Below are positions 25,053 through 33,355 of a stretch of DNA of 45,830 bases, in pieces. Both the position numbers and the translations under genes were made by a program. Source of the DNA: Candidatus Acidiferrales bacterium (GTDB lineage: Bacteria > Acidobacteriota > Terriglobia > Acidiferrales > UBA7541); the NCBI GenBank assembly GCA_030038535.1, contig JASHSV010000293.1, forward strand, positions 1-45,830. Reading direction: 5' to 3'. The number at the start of each line of letters is the position of its first letter. Position 1 is the stretch's first letter. The notes below the pieces were generated by a model. The model was not told the DNA's origin. It worked only from the letters and a program-made list of their open reading frames with translations, and ran no database searches.

Positions 25053-25330
25053 GTCCCACTCCTCGCAAGCCTGCAGCGCTGCTACTCTCTTGTGCCCGAC
25101 GTGAGAACGGGCTGCGCTCGAAAATCATACGGCAAACCACGGCGCGCAACTCAGCCTTCTGCGCCGAACGAATTGTCGGAACCGCTCGCGAGTGGGAGGC
25201 GCGGCGTGTCGTGTCCTGTGGGGAAGTCGCGCGTTTCGCTAACTCTTGCCGTGCTGAGGCTCGCGTCGGCGTAGGGAGAGACCTCAGCCGTCGGGGAAAT
25301 CAAGAACAGAAGGGCAAACCGGATGGTCGG

Positions 25331-26692
25331 CTAGCGGATCAGGGAACCAACCTTTTCCATCTGGTGGGCGAACGCTCCGGGCTCAAAGTAGGATGGGTTT
25401 TCCAGCTGTTGGAATAGCACGTTTATGGCTCCGCGTACCTCCGCGGCATCGCCCGCCTTCGCTTCCTTGCTGTACGCGATATAAAGCGAGTCCAGCGCCA
25501 TGGCTGCCTGCTCGCCGCACCGCTCGCCGGAGTAGGAAATCTTCTCCGCGTCGCCGGTGATTGCCAGCATCACGCGCTTGGCCATCGCCGCGTCGTAGTT
25601 CATGGTCTCGAGCTTACTCGCAAACTGCTGTGCCACGGGCGCCGCCGCGCCAGCCGCCACGACCACCGCATCAGGGCTGGGATTCAGCTTGTTCATTTCC
25701 GCCTGGACCTTCCCAACCTTCGCAACTAGGTCCTGCGCCGCAGCTGGATCCACGGCTTCTGCCAAATGCATGAACACGATGTACCGCGATGCCTGCCAAG
25801 GCGGATCACCCGCGCGCCGTGCCGAATAGCCGTGTTCTTGCCGCCAGCTCTGTGCCGCAGGCCCCAGCGCATGATGGCAGGCGAAGCAGTCCAACTCGGA
25901 ATACTCCGGCCAAACCTTCCCCTTCGCGCGCCAGGAAACCCGCTCAAGCTCATCGCGCAGTTGCTCGGCCTGGCCCGTCCCCCATTGGCGCATTCCCAGC
26001 ATCGAGGCGTCCTCGGCCGATTTCCCAGCCTCGCTTTCACGCGGAACCTTCCAGTGGAGCGGCATCGCCGCCTGGAAGGAATCCAATTCAAAGTACAGGT
26101 CCGGATGCCCTCCCGCGATCATCTCGTGATCCACAAACTGATCGGGAGTGCCGAGATGGCAGGTGAGGCATTTATCCGTGCGATGGATCAGGTCCCGCAG
26201 ATCCACCATTCCCGCAGCCACCGACTGTTCGTGCGTCCAACCCCGCGTCGTATGGCCGCCCAGCCATCCTCCCGCCGGTCCGTGGCAGTTCTCGCACGAC
26301 ACGCCTTCGCTCAGCTCGAATGTTCGCGCCCGTTTCTCCGGCGGCACCGAGAGAGAATGGCACACCAGACATTTCGGCGATTCCTCGGCCTTAGCATTCA
26401 ACTTCAGGATGCGCGCCATGCGCTCGCCCACTTCCCCGGTCAGCGCCAGGTAGGCGCGGCTGTGCTTGTCCTTTACCACCCAGGTGCTGTACTCCGTCTG
26501 GAGGATCCGGCTGTCCTCGCGCGGCCGTATGCTGCCATGGCAACTTGTGGCACTGCAGGAACCCGGCCCCGAATACTGGCCCGTGGCTTCGGCTGGCGTG
26601 GCCTTGGCAGGCGGCGTACCGCCTGGCCCCGCGAAGACTGCCGGAGCGAATAGCAGGAAGACCGCGACTGTTGCGGGACGCAGGGGGCGCAC
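25331..26692 (-). CDS. Exported pentaheme cytochrome c, cytochrome c554-like
   Basis: A 453-residue exported protein with a signal peptide (about residues 1-22). Haem motifs are C46-x4-C51-H52 (CSATSCH), then CLVCH at 108-112, CENCH at 133-137, CLTCH at 175-179 and CFACH at 269-273, all in the first 275 residues. The region with HSRAYLAL and SCENCHGPAG resembles cytochrome c554 family proteins. The last 180 residues are haem-free and helical-looking (EMNKLNPSPDAV, DAAMAKRVMLAI). It is divergent from the NuoEF/FeS/cytochrome operon and may be its periplasmic electron partner. The start is a GTG with a weak ribosome site. Confidence 0.82.
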   Translation of the reverse strand: MRPLRPATVAVFLLFAPAVFAGPGGTPPAKATPAEATGQYSGPGSCSATSCHGSIRPREDSRILQTEYSTWVVKDKHSRAYLALTGEVGERMARILKLNAKAEESPKCLVCHSLSVPPEKRARTFELSEGVSCENCHGPAGGWLGGHTTRGWTHEQSVAAGMVDLRDLIHRTDKCLTCHLGTPDQFVDHEMIAGGHPDLYFELDSFQAAMPLHWKVPRESEAGKSAEDASMLGMRQWGTGQAEQLRDELERVSWRAKGKVWPEYSELDCFACHHALGPAAQSWRQEHGYSARRAGDPPWQASRYIVFMHLAEAVDPAAAQDLVAKVGKVQAEMNKLNPSPDAVVVAAGAAAPVAQQFASKLETMNYDAAMAKRVMLAITGDAEKISYSGERCGEQAAMALDSLYIAYSKEAKAGDAAEVRGAINVLFQQLENPSYFEPGAFAHQMEKVGSLIR

Positions 26693-27020
26693 TCGTCAGT
26701 TTCCGCTTCCTGATGCCGCGGCGCCCGGACTCGGCCCCCGGGCTGCAGCCACAACCGGCCTCAGGTGGTTGTGCTTATACCTCCTGCCCGAGCGAGTGTC
26801 AATGGCGGAACGCGTGCAAGTTGCATTCCGCCGGTCTCGGAAGGACGACAGTCTCCGGCGCCGCTGCGGACAATGCCGTTGTCACGGCAAACTCTCGCTC
26901 CATACCTATAGACATCCGCCGGGTGAATCGCTACTATCCTCGCCCAGCAGGGCCGCCTGGATCGGTAGCTCGAAAGGCGGCTCGAGCCCGGCGAGTCCAC
27001 GGGGCCCAAAGAGTGCGACG
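26693..27020. other. Divergent intergenic region between cytochrome and NuoEF-like operon
   Basis: 328 bp shared by two divergent transcripts. The plus-strand frame of the NuoEF-like gene remains open through it, with an ATG at 26802, but the encoded residues are arginine/serine-rich and unlike any NuoE N terminus. I see no convincing promoter, FNR-type or CRP-type palindrome. Confidence 0.4.
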
Positions 27021-28745
27021 GTGATCTGGGACGATCTTCGCGCGATTCAAGGCCGGCACGGGTACCTTCCTGCCGAGGAATTGCACGCGCTCTCGCAACA
27101 CACGGGAACCCCTCTCTATCAAATCCACAGCGTCGCCAGCTTCTATCCCCATTTCCGCCTCACCCCCCCTCCGAAGGCCGACGTTCGCGTCTGCATGGAC
27201 ATGTCCTGCAATCTCAACGGCGCCTGCGAACTCCGGCAGGCCCTGGAGCGCCGTTACGCCGGCATGGGCCCTTCGGAAGTCACCATTCGCGAGGTTTCCT
27301 GCCTGGGCCGCTGCGACCACGCCCCTGCAGTAACCGTCAATGACCAGATCTTTTCCTCAATGTCCGAGCCCACTGTGGACCTGCTGATTACACGAGCCAT
27401 CGGCGGCGAGTCCTTGGAGGAACCTCATCTGCCTCATACCGAGGTTACCTGCAAGTCGGATCCATATCCTGCTGACAAGCGCTACGGTGCCTTGCGCTGG
27501 CTCCTCAAGTCGAAAGATGTGGACGGCGTGCTGGCCTCGCTCAAGGCGGCCGACCTTCGCGGCATGGGCGGCGCCGGCTTCTCTACGGAAATGAAGTGGT
27601 CGCTCGTCCGCAGAATGGACTCGCCCGAGAAATACATTGTCTGCAACGCCGACGAAAGCGAGCCGGGAACCATAAAAGACCGTTTCATCATCCAGCACCT
27701 GGCCTATCTCGTGGCGGAAGGGATGGTCATTGCCGGCATCTGTACCGGAGCAAAAAAAGGAATCTTCTACATTCGCCACGAGTACGGCCATCAAGAGCAC
27801 ATCATGAAGGAGGAGGTTGAACGCGCCTACCACCAGGGGCTGCTCGGCCAGAACATTCTGGGCTCCGGCATCGACTTCGATCTTGAGGTGTTCGTCAGCC
27901 CCGGCGGCTACATCTGCGGCGAAGAGAGCGCGCTGATTGAAGCCATCGAGGGCCATCGCGCCGAGCCCCGCAACAAGCCCCCGTTTCCCGGACAGGCCGG
28001 CTTGTGGCAGAAGCCCACGGTCGTAAACAACGTCGAGACCTTCGCCAACGTTCCGCAAATCCTCGTACGTGGCGTTGATTGGTTCAAGTCCGCCGGCCTT
28101 GCGGGCACCAGCGGCCTCAAATTCGTCGGCATCAGCGGCCACGTGATCAAGCCCGGCGTGTACGAGATTCCCATGGGCACCCCTGCCTCCGAAGTCATTT
28201 TCCGCCTCGCGGGAGGAATCCACGGCGGTAAGAAGATGAAGGGGTTCGCTCCCTCTGGGCCCTCTTCCGGCTATCTGCCCGCCTCCATGGCCGACATCCG
28301 CCTCGATTTCAAGACCCTCGCCGCGGCCGGTTCCATGCTGGGCTCGGGCGCCATGGTCATTTGCGACGAGGACACCTGCATGCTCGACATGGCGCTCAAC
28401 TCCGTGGCCTTCTTCCGCAATGAATCCTGCGGCAAGTGCGTTCCCTGCCGTGTCGGTTCCCAAAAAATGGTCGCGTTGCTTCACCGCTGGACCCAGGGCG
28501 GACTCACCGAGAAGCAATTTGCCGCCGATCGCGGCCTCATCGACGAGCTCTCGAACGCCATGGGACTCGCATCCATCTGCGGTCTTGGCCAGATTGTGCC
28601 GGCGCCCATCAACTCCGTTTTGAAATATTTTGAAGACGAAGTGAGAGAGCACGCGCTCCAGGGCACCTGCCCCTCCGGCATCTGCCATCTGCCTGGAGCG
28701 CCTGCCAAGCGGGCCGCCAGTCAGCGGGTGGGGATCAATCCATGA
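27021..28745 (+). CDS. NuoE-NuoF fusion: NADH-oxidising flavoprotein subunit
   Basis: About 574 residues joining a NuoE-like thioredoxin-fold domain to a NuoF-like domain. The NuoE part (1-125) binds [2Fe-2S] through C58, C63, C94 and C98. The NuoF part (about 150-555) has the FMN/NADH region LRGMGGAGFSTEMKW, NADESEPGTIKDR and ICGEESALIEAIEG, and the [4Fe-4S] ligands C470, C473, C476 and C520. A further CPSGIC pair ends the protein, as in HydB-type subunits. It should oxidise or reduce NAD(P)(H). The GTG at 27021 sits at the start of similarity; an ATG at 26802 would add 73 unlikely residues. The stop overlaps the next gene as ATGA, so it acts with that iron-sulfur chimera. It is not part of a full complex I operon. 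Confidence 0.85.
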   Translation: MIWDDLRAIQGRHGYLPAEELHALSQHTGTPLYQIHSVASFYPHFRLTPPPKADVRVCMDMSCNLNGACELRQALERRYAGMGPSEVTIREVSCLGRCDHAPAVTVNDQIFSSMSEPTVDLLITRAIGGESLEEPHLPHTEVTCKSDPYPADKRYGALRWLLKSKDVDGVLASLKAADLRGMGGAGFSTEMKWSLVRRMDSPEKYIVCNADESEPGTIKDRFIIQHLAYLVAEGMVIAGICTGAKKGIFYIRHEYGHQEHIMKEEVERAYHQGLLGQNILGSGIDFDLEVFVSPGGYICGEESALIEAIEGHRAEPRNKPPFPGQAGLWQKPTVVNNVETFANVPQILVRGVDWFKSAGLAGTSGLKFVGISGHVIKPGVYEIPMGTPASEVIFRLAGGIHGGKKMKGFAPSGPSSGYLPASMADIRLDFKTLAAAGSMLGSGAMVICDEDTCMLDMALNSVAFFRNESCGKCVPCRVGSQKMVALLHRWTQGGLTEKQFAADRGLIDELSNAMGLASICGLGQIVPAPINSVLKYFEDEVREHALQGTCPSGICHLPGAPAKRAASQRVGINP

Positions 28746-30913
28746 GCACCCTGTTCGGTACTTTCCTCGGCCCGATGGTGCAGCTCACCATCGATGGCAA
28801 AGAGGTCGCCGCGCCGGCCAGTGCCACCATCTTTGACGCCGCGCGTGCTCACGGTATCCCCATACCCACGCTCTGCCACATGCAGAACGAAACCCCGGTC
28901 GGAGTCTGCCGCCTGTGCGTGGTCGAGGCCGGCGGCCGTGTTCTCACTGCTGCCTGTGTCCGCCAGGTCGAAAACGGCATGAAGGTGGTCACCAATTCCG
29001 ACCGCGTTTTGGCCGCGCGCCGCACGCTGCTCGAAATCCTGATGGCCGACCACCCCTCGCCCTGCGCTCGCGAGCGGCAATCCGGCGATTGCGAACTGGA
29101 AATGCAGGCGCGCAATCACGGCATTGGTGAAATCCGCTATCCCAAGCGCTATTTCACCCGCCCTAAGGACGATTCCTCGCTCGCCATCGCTGTGGACCAC
29201 GAGGCCTGCATCCTCTGCGACCGTTGCATTCGCGGTTGCAACGAAATCCGCCAGAACCTCGTGCTCGGCCGCATGGGCAAGGGCGCGGGCGCAGGCGTGG
29301 CGTTCGACCTCAACACCCCCATGGGTGAGTCTTCCTGCATCTCCTGTGGCGAGTGCATGGTGAGCTGTCCCACCGGCGCGCTCACCAACAAGCGCATCGC
29401 CGGCACCGAGCTGCCCATTCCCGCCGGGGCCGTTCCAGCCGATCCGGAAGATTTGCTCCAGCTCCCTGTCTTCAAAGGCGTTTCTGGCACCTTCCTCGAA
29501 ATGAACAAAGGCGCCATCGTCAAACGCTCGTTCCATCCCGGCGAAGTGATCTGCCGCGAAGGCGATTTTGGCTCTACCGCTTTCTACATCGCGGAGGGCA
29601 AGGCCGCCGTTTCGATCTCCACGCCCATGGCTCACGTGAAGACTCATGGCGGCTCCGGCGGGTGGTTCAGCCGCCTCACCTCGAGCCTCATCGGCCGCGA
29701 CTCCGACGTGCGCGACGAGGAGACCACGCAGGGCTACATCCCCATCGACGCTTCCGTGGACCTCGCCTACAGCAATCCCGTCGCTGAGTTGGGGCCCGGC
29801 GACCTGTTCGGCGAAATGACCTGCATGAGCTTTTATCCGCGCTCCGCAACGGTCAAGGCCCTCACCGATTGCACTATGTACGAGATGTTGCGGAACGTGC
29901 TCGATATTCTGCTCAAGAATAAGTCGTTCCGCGCGCGCCTCAGCAAGGAGTACAAGCGCCGCGCCCTCGAAACCCATCTCCGCGGCGTACCCATGTTCTC
30001 CGAGCTCTCCCCCGACTTCGTCGAGCGCCTGATGGACAACGTCAAGCTCATCCGGCTCTCTCCCGGCCAGGTGATTTGCAAGCAAGGCGAGCCTGCCGAC
30101 AGCTTTTATCTCGTCCGCATCGGCTTCGTGAAGGTCACGGAAAACTATCCCGGCGGCGAGCTCGTCATTGCTTACCTCTCCCGCGGCGACTCCTTCGGCG
30201 AAATCGGCCTTCTCGGCTCGGGTGCCCGCACGGCCACCTGCACGGCACTCGACCACGTCGAACTGGTCAAGATCTCTGCCGACGATTTCAACGCCATGGT
30301 CGAGCAGTTCCCCGGCGTCCGCCGCGGACTCCAGGCCCTCGCCGAGGAACGCCAGCGGCAGAATGCCGAACGCATGGCCGCCCTGGGAACCATTTCGCTC
30401 GATTCCTTCCTCGGCCAGGGCTTGATGGAGGCGCAGAGTTTGCTCGTCCTCGACCTGGTGCGCTGCACCCGTTGCGATGCCTGCGTCCGCGCATGCGCGG
30501 ATGCTCACGACGGCATCACCCGCCTGGTTCGCGAAGGACAGCGTTTCGACCGCTACCTCGTGGCCACCTCCTGCCGGCATTGCAAGGATCCGCTGTGCAT
30601 GGTCGGCTGTCCGGTCGGCTCCATCCGCCGCCGCAATTCGCTCGAAGTCATCATCGAGGATTGGTGCATCGGTTGCGGCCTCTGCGCGCGCAATTGCCCC
30701 TACGGCAACATCAACTTGCATCCCTTCCAAGTCATGGCGGACGATCCCGACAATCCCGGCCGCCGTATTGCCATGGTCAAGCAAAAGGCCACGTCCTGCG
30801 ACCTCTGCACCGAGCACGCCGAGCCCAGTTGCGTTTACGCTTGTCCTCACGACGCCGCGCATCGCGTGGACCCGCGAAAGTTCTTCGCCGAGCTCCTGGG
30901 AACAAAAGTGTGA
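28742..30913 (+). CDS. Chimeric iron-sulfur protein: NuoG-like head, two cNMP-binding domains, DmsB-like tail
   Basis: A 723-residue cytosolic electron-transfer subunit. Residues 12-82 form a [2Fe-2S] domain (C45, C56, C59, C72). H104, C108 and C117 mark a His-Cys cluster site in which the expected third cysteine is E111. Two [4Fe-4S] sites follow at C156-C159-C162-C166 and C199-C202-C205-C209. Residues about 245-400 and 415-535 are cyclic-nucleotide-binding folds; both keep the phosphate-cassette glutamate and arginine (FGEMTCMSFYPRSAT, FGEIGLLGSGARTAT). Residues 570-712 are a four-cluster ferredoxin of the DmsB/NrfC kind (C575 to C701). It overlaps the NuoEF-like gene and precedes a cytochrome b-like gene by 6 bp, so it would link NADH to the membrane. 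I know no characterised protein with this order. Confidence 0.85.
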   Translation: MSTLFGTFLGPMVQLTIDGKEVAAPASATIFDAARAHGIPIPTLCHMQNETPVGVCRLCVVEAGGRVLTAACVRQVENGMKVVTNSDRVLAARRTLLEILMADHPSPCARERQSGDCELEMQARNHGIGEIRYPKRYFTRPKDDSSLAIAVDHEACILCDRCIRGCNEIRQNLVLGRMGKGAGAGVAFDLNTPMGESSCISCGECMVSCPTGALTNKRIAGTELPIPAGAVPADPEDLLQLPVFKGVSGTFLEMNKGAIVKRSFHPGEVICREGDFGSTAFYIAEGKAAVSISTPMAHVKTHGGSGGWFSRLTSSLIGRDSDVRDEETTQGYIPIDASVDLAYSNPVAELGPGDLFGEMTCMSFYPRSATVKALTDCTMYEMLRNVLDILLKNKSFRARLSKEYKRRALETHLRGVPMFSELSPDFVERLMDNVKLIRLSPGQVICKQGEPADSFYLVRIGFVKVTENYPGGELVIAYLSRGDSFGEIGLLGSGARTATCTALDHVELVKISADDFNAMVEQFPGVRRGLQALAEERQRQNAERMAALGTISLDSFLGQGLMEAQSLLVLDLVRCTRCDACVRACADAHDGITRLVREGQRFDRYLVATSCRHCKDPLCMVGCPVGSIRRRNSLEVIIEDWCIGCGLCARNCPYGNINLHPFQVMADDPDNPGRRIAMVKQKATSCDLCTEHAEPSCVYACPHDAAHRVDPRKFFAELLGTKV

Positions 30914-30919
30914 GGCCGC

Positions 30920-31849
30920 ATGCGGATTGACGAAACCCATCGCGTCTGGCTCGTCGCCTCCATCGTCATTCTGGGCGCGGCGACAGCCGTCTACGTCATC
31001 TACGCGCTCGCGGCGCCTCACGGGCCCAGCGGCGGTTCTCCTATCGGCCTCGTGTTCGGTTTCACGGGATTCGGCTTCATGATTTACGCCGGGCTGCTCG
31101 GCGCCCGGAAAAAAGTCCCCATCATGCGGCTCGGACGTGCGCAGGCCTGGATGCGCGGCCACTTGTGGCTCGGCCTGCTCGCTCTCCCTCTGATCCTGTT
31201 CCACGGCGGTTTCCATTTCGGCGGCCTGCTCACTTCCATTCTTCTCTGGCTGCTCATCATCACGGTCGTCAGCGGCGTCTTCGGCGCTATCCTGCAGCAC
31301 TATCTCCCGACCATCCTCCTTGAACGCGTCCCCATGGAGACCATCTACGACGAAATCGATCGCGTCCGCGATCAGCTCCGCCTCGAAGCGGAAACATTTG
31401 TCACCGATCTTTGCGGGGGTGGCGTTCCCGAGGAGGAAGCCCTGGCACTCGTCCCGGAGGGCGGCATTCGCGCCGGAGGCTTTACCGCCATGCGTCCTCG
31501 CGGTGGCGGCGGGGTTCAGTACGGGCTCACCGAAGCGGAAGTCGAGCCGGTGCGCGCTTTCTTTGACACCGAACTGTTTCCTTTCCTGCAAAATCCGGGC
31601 GCCAAAGCCTCGCGACTCGGTGACGACATCAGGGCCAACGCCGCGTTCACCAAGCTGCGCATGCTCGTTCCTGCCGCGGCCCATCCGGTGATCGCCAACC
31701 TCGAGAATTTGTGTGAAGAAGAGCGGCAACTCACCCGCCAGGCGCGCCTGCACAGGGTGCTGCACACCTGGCTGCTCGTGCATATTCCGCTCTCTCTGGC
31801 TTTGCTGTTGCTCAGTGTGTTTCACGCCGTCATCGCCTTGCGATACTGA
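30920..31849 (+). CDS. Membrane cytochrome b-like protein of the redox operon
   Basis: A 309-residue inner-membrane protein that I cannot place in a named family. Hydrophobic helices are predicted at about 8-32, 42-62, 82-100, 103-127 and 283-306, with a soluble loop at 128-275. Histidines at helix positions (H81, H95, H99 and H127, then H282, H288 and H302) are suitable ligands for b-type haems, in the manner of ferric-reductase or cytochrome b561-like proteins. Its gene lies 6 bp after the iron-sulfur chimera and 76 bp before the decaheme cytochrome. It would carry electrons across the membrane between them; quinone binding is also possible. This function is inferred from context. Confidence 0.65.
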   Translation: MRIDETHRVWLVASIVILGAATAVYVIYALAAPHGPSGGSPIGLVFGFTGFGFMIYAGLLGARKKVPIMRLGRAQAWMRGHLWLGLLALPLILFHGGFHFGGLLTSILLWLLIITVVSGVFGAILQHYLPTILLERVPMETIYDEIDRVRDQLRLEAETFVTDLCGGGVPEEEALALVPEGGIRAGGFTAMRPRGGGGVQYGLTEAEVEPVRAFFDTELFPFLQNPGAKASRLGDDIRANAAFTKLRMLVPAAAHPVIANLENLCEEERQLTRQARLHRVLHTWLLVHIPLSLALLLLSVFHAVIALRY

Positions 31850-31925
31850 CGGCGTTTGGTATCCGCGGTCAGCGCTTTTCTGACCGTGGGAAGTTTCGAT
31901 CTGTGGCTGGACAGTACGTTTCGAG

Positions 31926-33335
31926 ATGGGGGGCATCGGCGTGCCGCGTGTCCGCACAACCAAAGGTCTCGCGCAGCGCATTGATCTGAACTACTTCAAG
32001 CGCCCGATCCCTCTTCGCCGCTGGCGCTTTTGGCTCTGCCTGCTCATCCCCCTCGCCAGTTTCCTGTGGCTCGGCTGGAAGCTGGCAGGTCGCGACTTTC
32101 AACCCTATTCCAGCGGGCCGCTTTCCGCCGGCCACGTCCTGCTCACCCGCGACTGCACCACCTGCCACGTCCCCGAAAAAAACGCCGTCTTCACCGAGCA
32201 TGCCAGCGATCAGGCCTGCCGCACGTGCCACGACGGCCCCGTCCATCAGGTCGCTCAGGCGCGCGAGCCGGAGTGCGGTTCCTGTCACGTCGAACACCGC
32301 GGCGGCGCTCGCCTCATTGCCACCAGCAACCAGAGCTGCGCGCAGTGCCACGCCAGTCTGGAGACCAGGCCCGGTTCCTCCACCAAATACTTCAAATCGA
32401 TTTCCAGCTTCAACACGGACCATCCGGAAATTGCCGTTTTCCGCGCCGCCAATCCCCGCGACCCCGTCACCATCCGCGTCAATCACTACGTCCACATGAA
32501 AAAGAACCTGCTCGGCCCGCACGGGTCCGTGCAACTGGAATGCAAAGATTGTCACCGACAGCCGGCCTCGCGCGAGACTTGGCGCTTCGGCTCCGCCGAG
32601 GCTTTGCCCGTTTCCGCTCCCGCAGCCACGCCCGCGCCGGGGATGAAAGCCGACCTCTACGCCCCCGATCCGGGGCTTGCGCTCATGTCCATGCCGAAAT
32701 TCGCCGAATCCTGCTCCGCCTGCCACCTCCTCCAATTCGATAAGCGCTTCTCCGAGCAGGTACCGCATGACAAGCCGGACGTGGTTCACACCTTTGTCGT
32801 GAAGAAGTTCGAGGCCTATATCGCAGCGCATCCCGCCGAACTGCACGAGCAGCCGGAAGAAGAGCGTCGTCTGCCGAACCGACCCGCTCCACCCGCGGCG
32901 CGCGTCGTCACTCCCGCCCAATGGGTGGCCGAGCGCACCAAGGAGGCTGAATCGCTCTTGTGGGGTAAGACCTGTCGGCAGTGTCACGCCATCACCATCA
33001 CCGAGGGCGTGCCGCTACCCAAGGTTGCCGACGCGAACTACACTCTGCACTGGCTCTCTCACGCCCGCTTCGATCACGATGCCCATCGCGGGTTTGCCTG
33101 CGCGAGCTGCCATCCCAAGGCCCTCACCAGCCAGGACTCGGCCGAACTGTTGCTCCCCAACTTGGCGACGTGCAAGGATTGCCACGCCCCCGGTCCGTCT
33201 CATGTCGAGGCACGCTGCTTCGAGTGTCACGCCTATCACGATTGGTCCAAACGCAAGGAAATCACCCCAACGTTTGTTCCCCGGGCGCTGCGCGCGCAGG
33301 CCGGGGAATTCATCCCCAAGCCCGCCGGACAGTAG
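31926..33335 (+). CDS. Membrane-anchored decaheme c-type cytochrome
   Basis: A 469-residue protein with one N-terminal transmembrane anchor (about residues 34-52) and ten CxxCH haem motifs, at 77, 98, 117, 138, 206, 263, 350, 392, 416 and 431. The first five and last four hemes form two groups, separated by a long linker that carries the single heme at 263 and a Pro/Glu-rich stretch. The folded part faces the periplasm. It is the last gene of the NuoEF/FeS/cytochrome b operon and the likely electron exit or entry point. A GTG at 31941 with a GGGGGG site 6 bp upstream may be the real start instead of the ATG at 31926. Similarity is to NapC/NrfH- or c3-like multiheme proteins only at motif level. 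Confidence 0.85.
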   Translation: MGGIGVPRVRTTKGLAQRIDLNYFKRPIPLRRWRFWLCLLIPLASFLWLGWKLAGRDFQPYSSGPLSAGHVLLTRDCTTCHVPEKNAVFTEHASDQACRTCHDGPVHQVAQAREPECGSCHVEHRGGARLIATSNQSCAQCHASLETRPGSSTKYFKSISSFNTDHPEIAVFRAANPRDPVTIRVNHYVHMKKNLLGPHGSVQLECKDCHRQPASRETWRFGSAEALPVSAPAATPAPGMKADLYAPDPGLALMSMPKFAESCSACHLLQFDKRFSEQVPHDKPDVVHTFVVKKFEAYIAAHPAELHEQPEEERRLPNRPAPPAARVVTPAQWVAERTKEAESLLWGKTCRQCHAITITEGVPLPKVADANYTLHWLSHARFDHDAHRGFACASCHPKALTSQDSAELLLPNLATCKDCHAPGPSHVEARCFECHAYHDWSKRKEITPTFVPRALRAQAGEFIPKPAGQ

Positions 33336-33355
33336 CCCTTCTCGCCTCGCCCCAG

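Noticed and set aside
26802-27020. Longer N terminus for the NuoE-NuoF gene from the ATG at 26802
   Set aside because: The extra 73 residues are Arg/Ser-rich and low in hydrophobic pattern, and they precede the point where NuoE similarity begins. The GTG at 27021 fits better, though this is not proven.
27021-28745. Reading the NuoEF-like gene as part of respiratory complex I
   Set aside because: None of the membrane nuo genes are nearby, and the partner is not a NuoG but a chimera with cNMP and DmsB-like domains.
28721-31981. Open frame of over 1000 codons on the minus strand
   Set aside because: It runs exactly opposite the iron-sulfur chimera and cytochrome b-like genes, has a biased Ala/Glu/His/Gly composition, and no recognisable domain. 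Long antisense frames are expected in GC-rich coding DNA.
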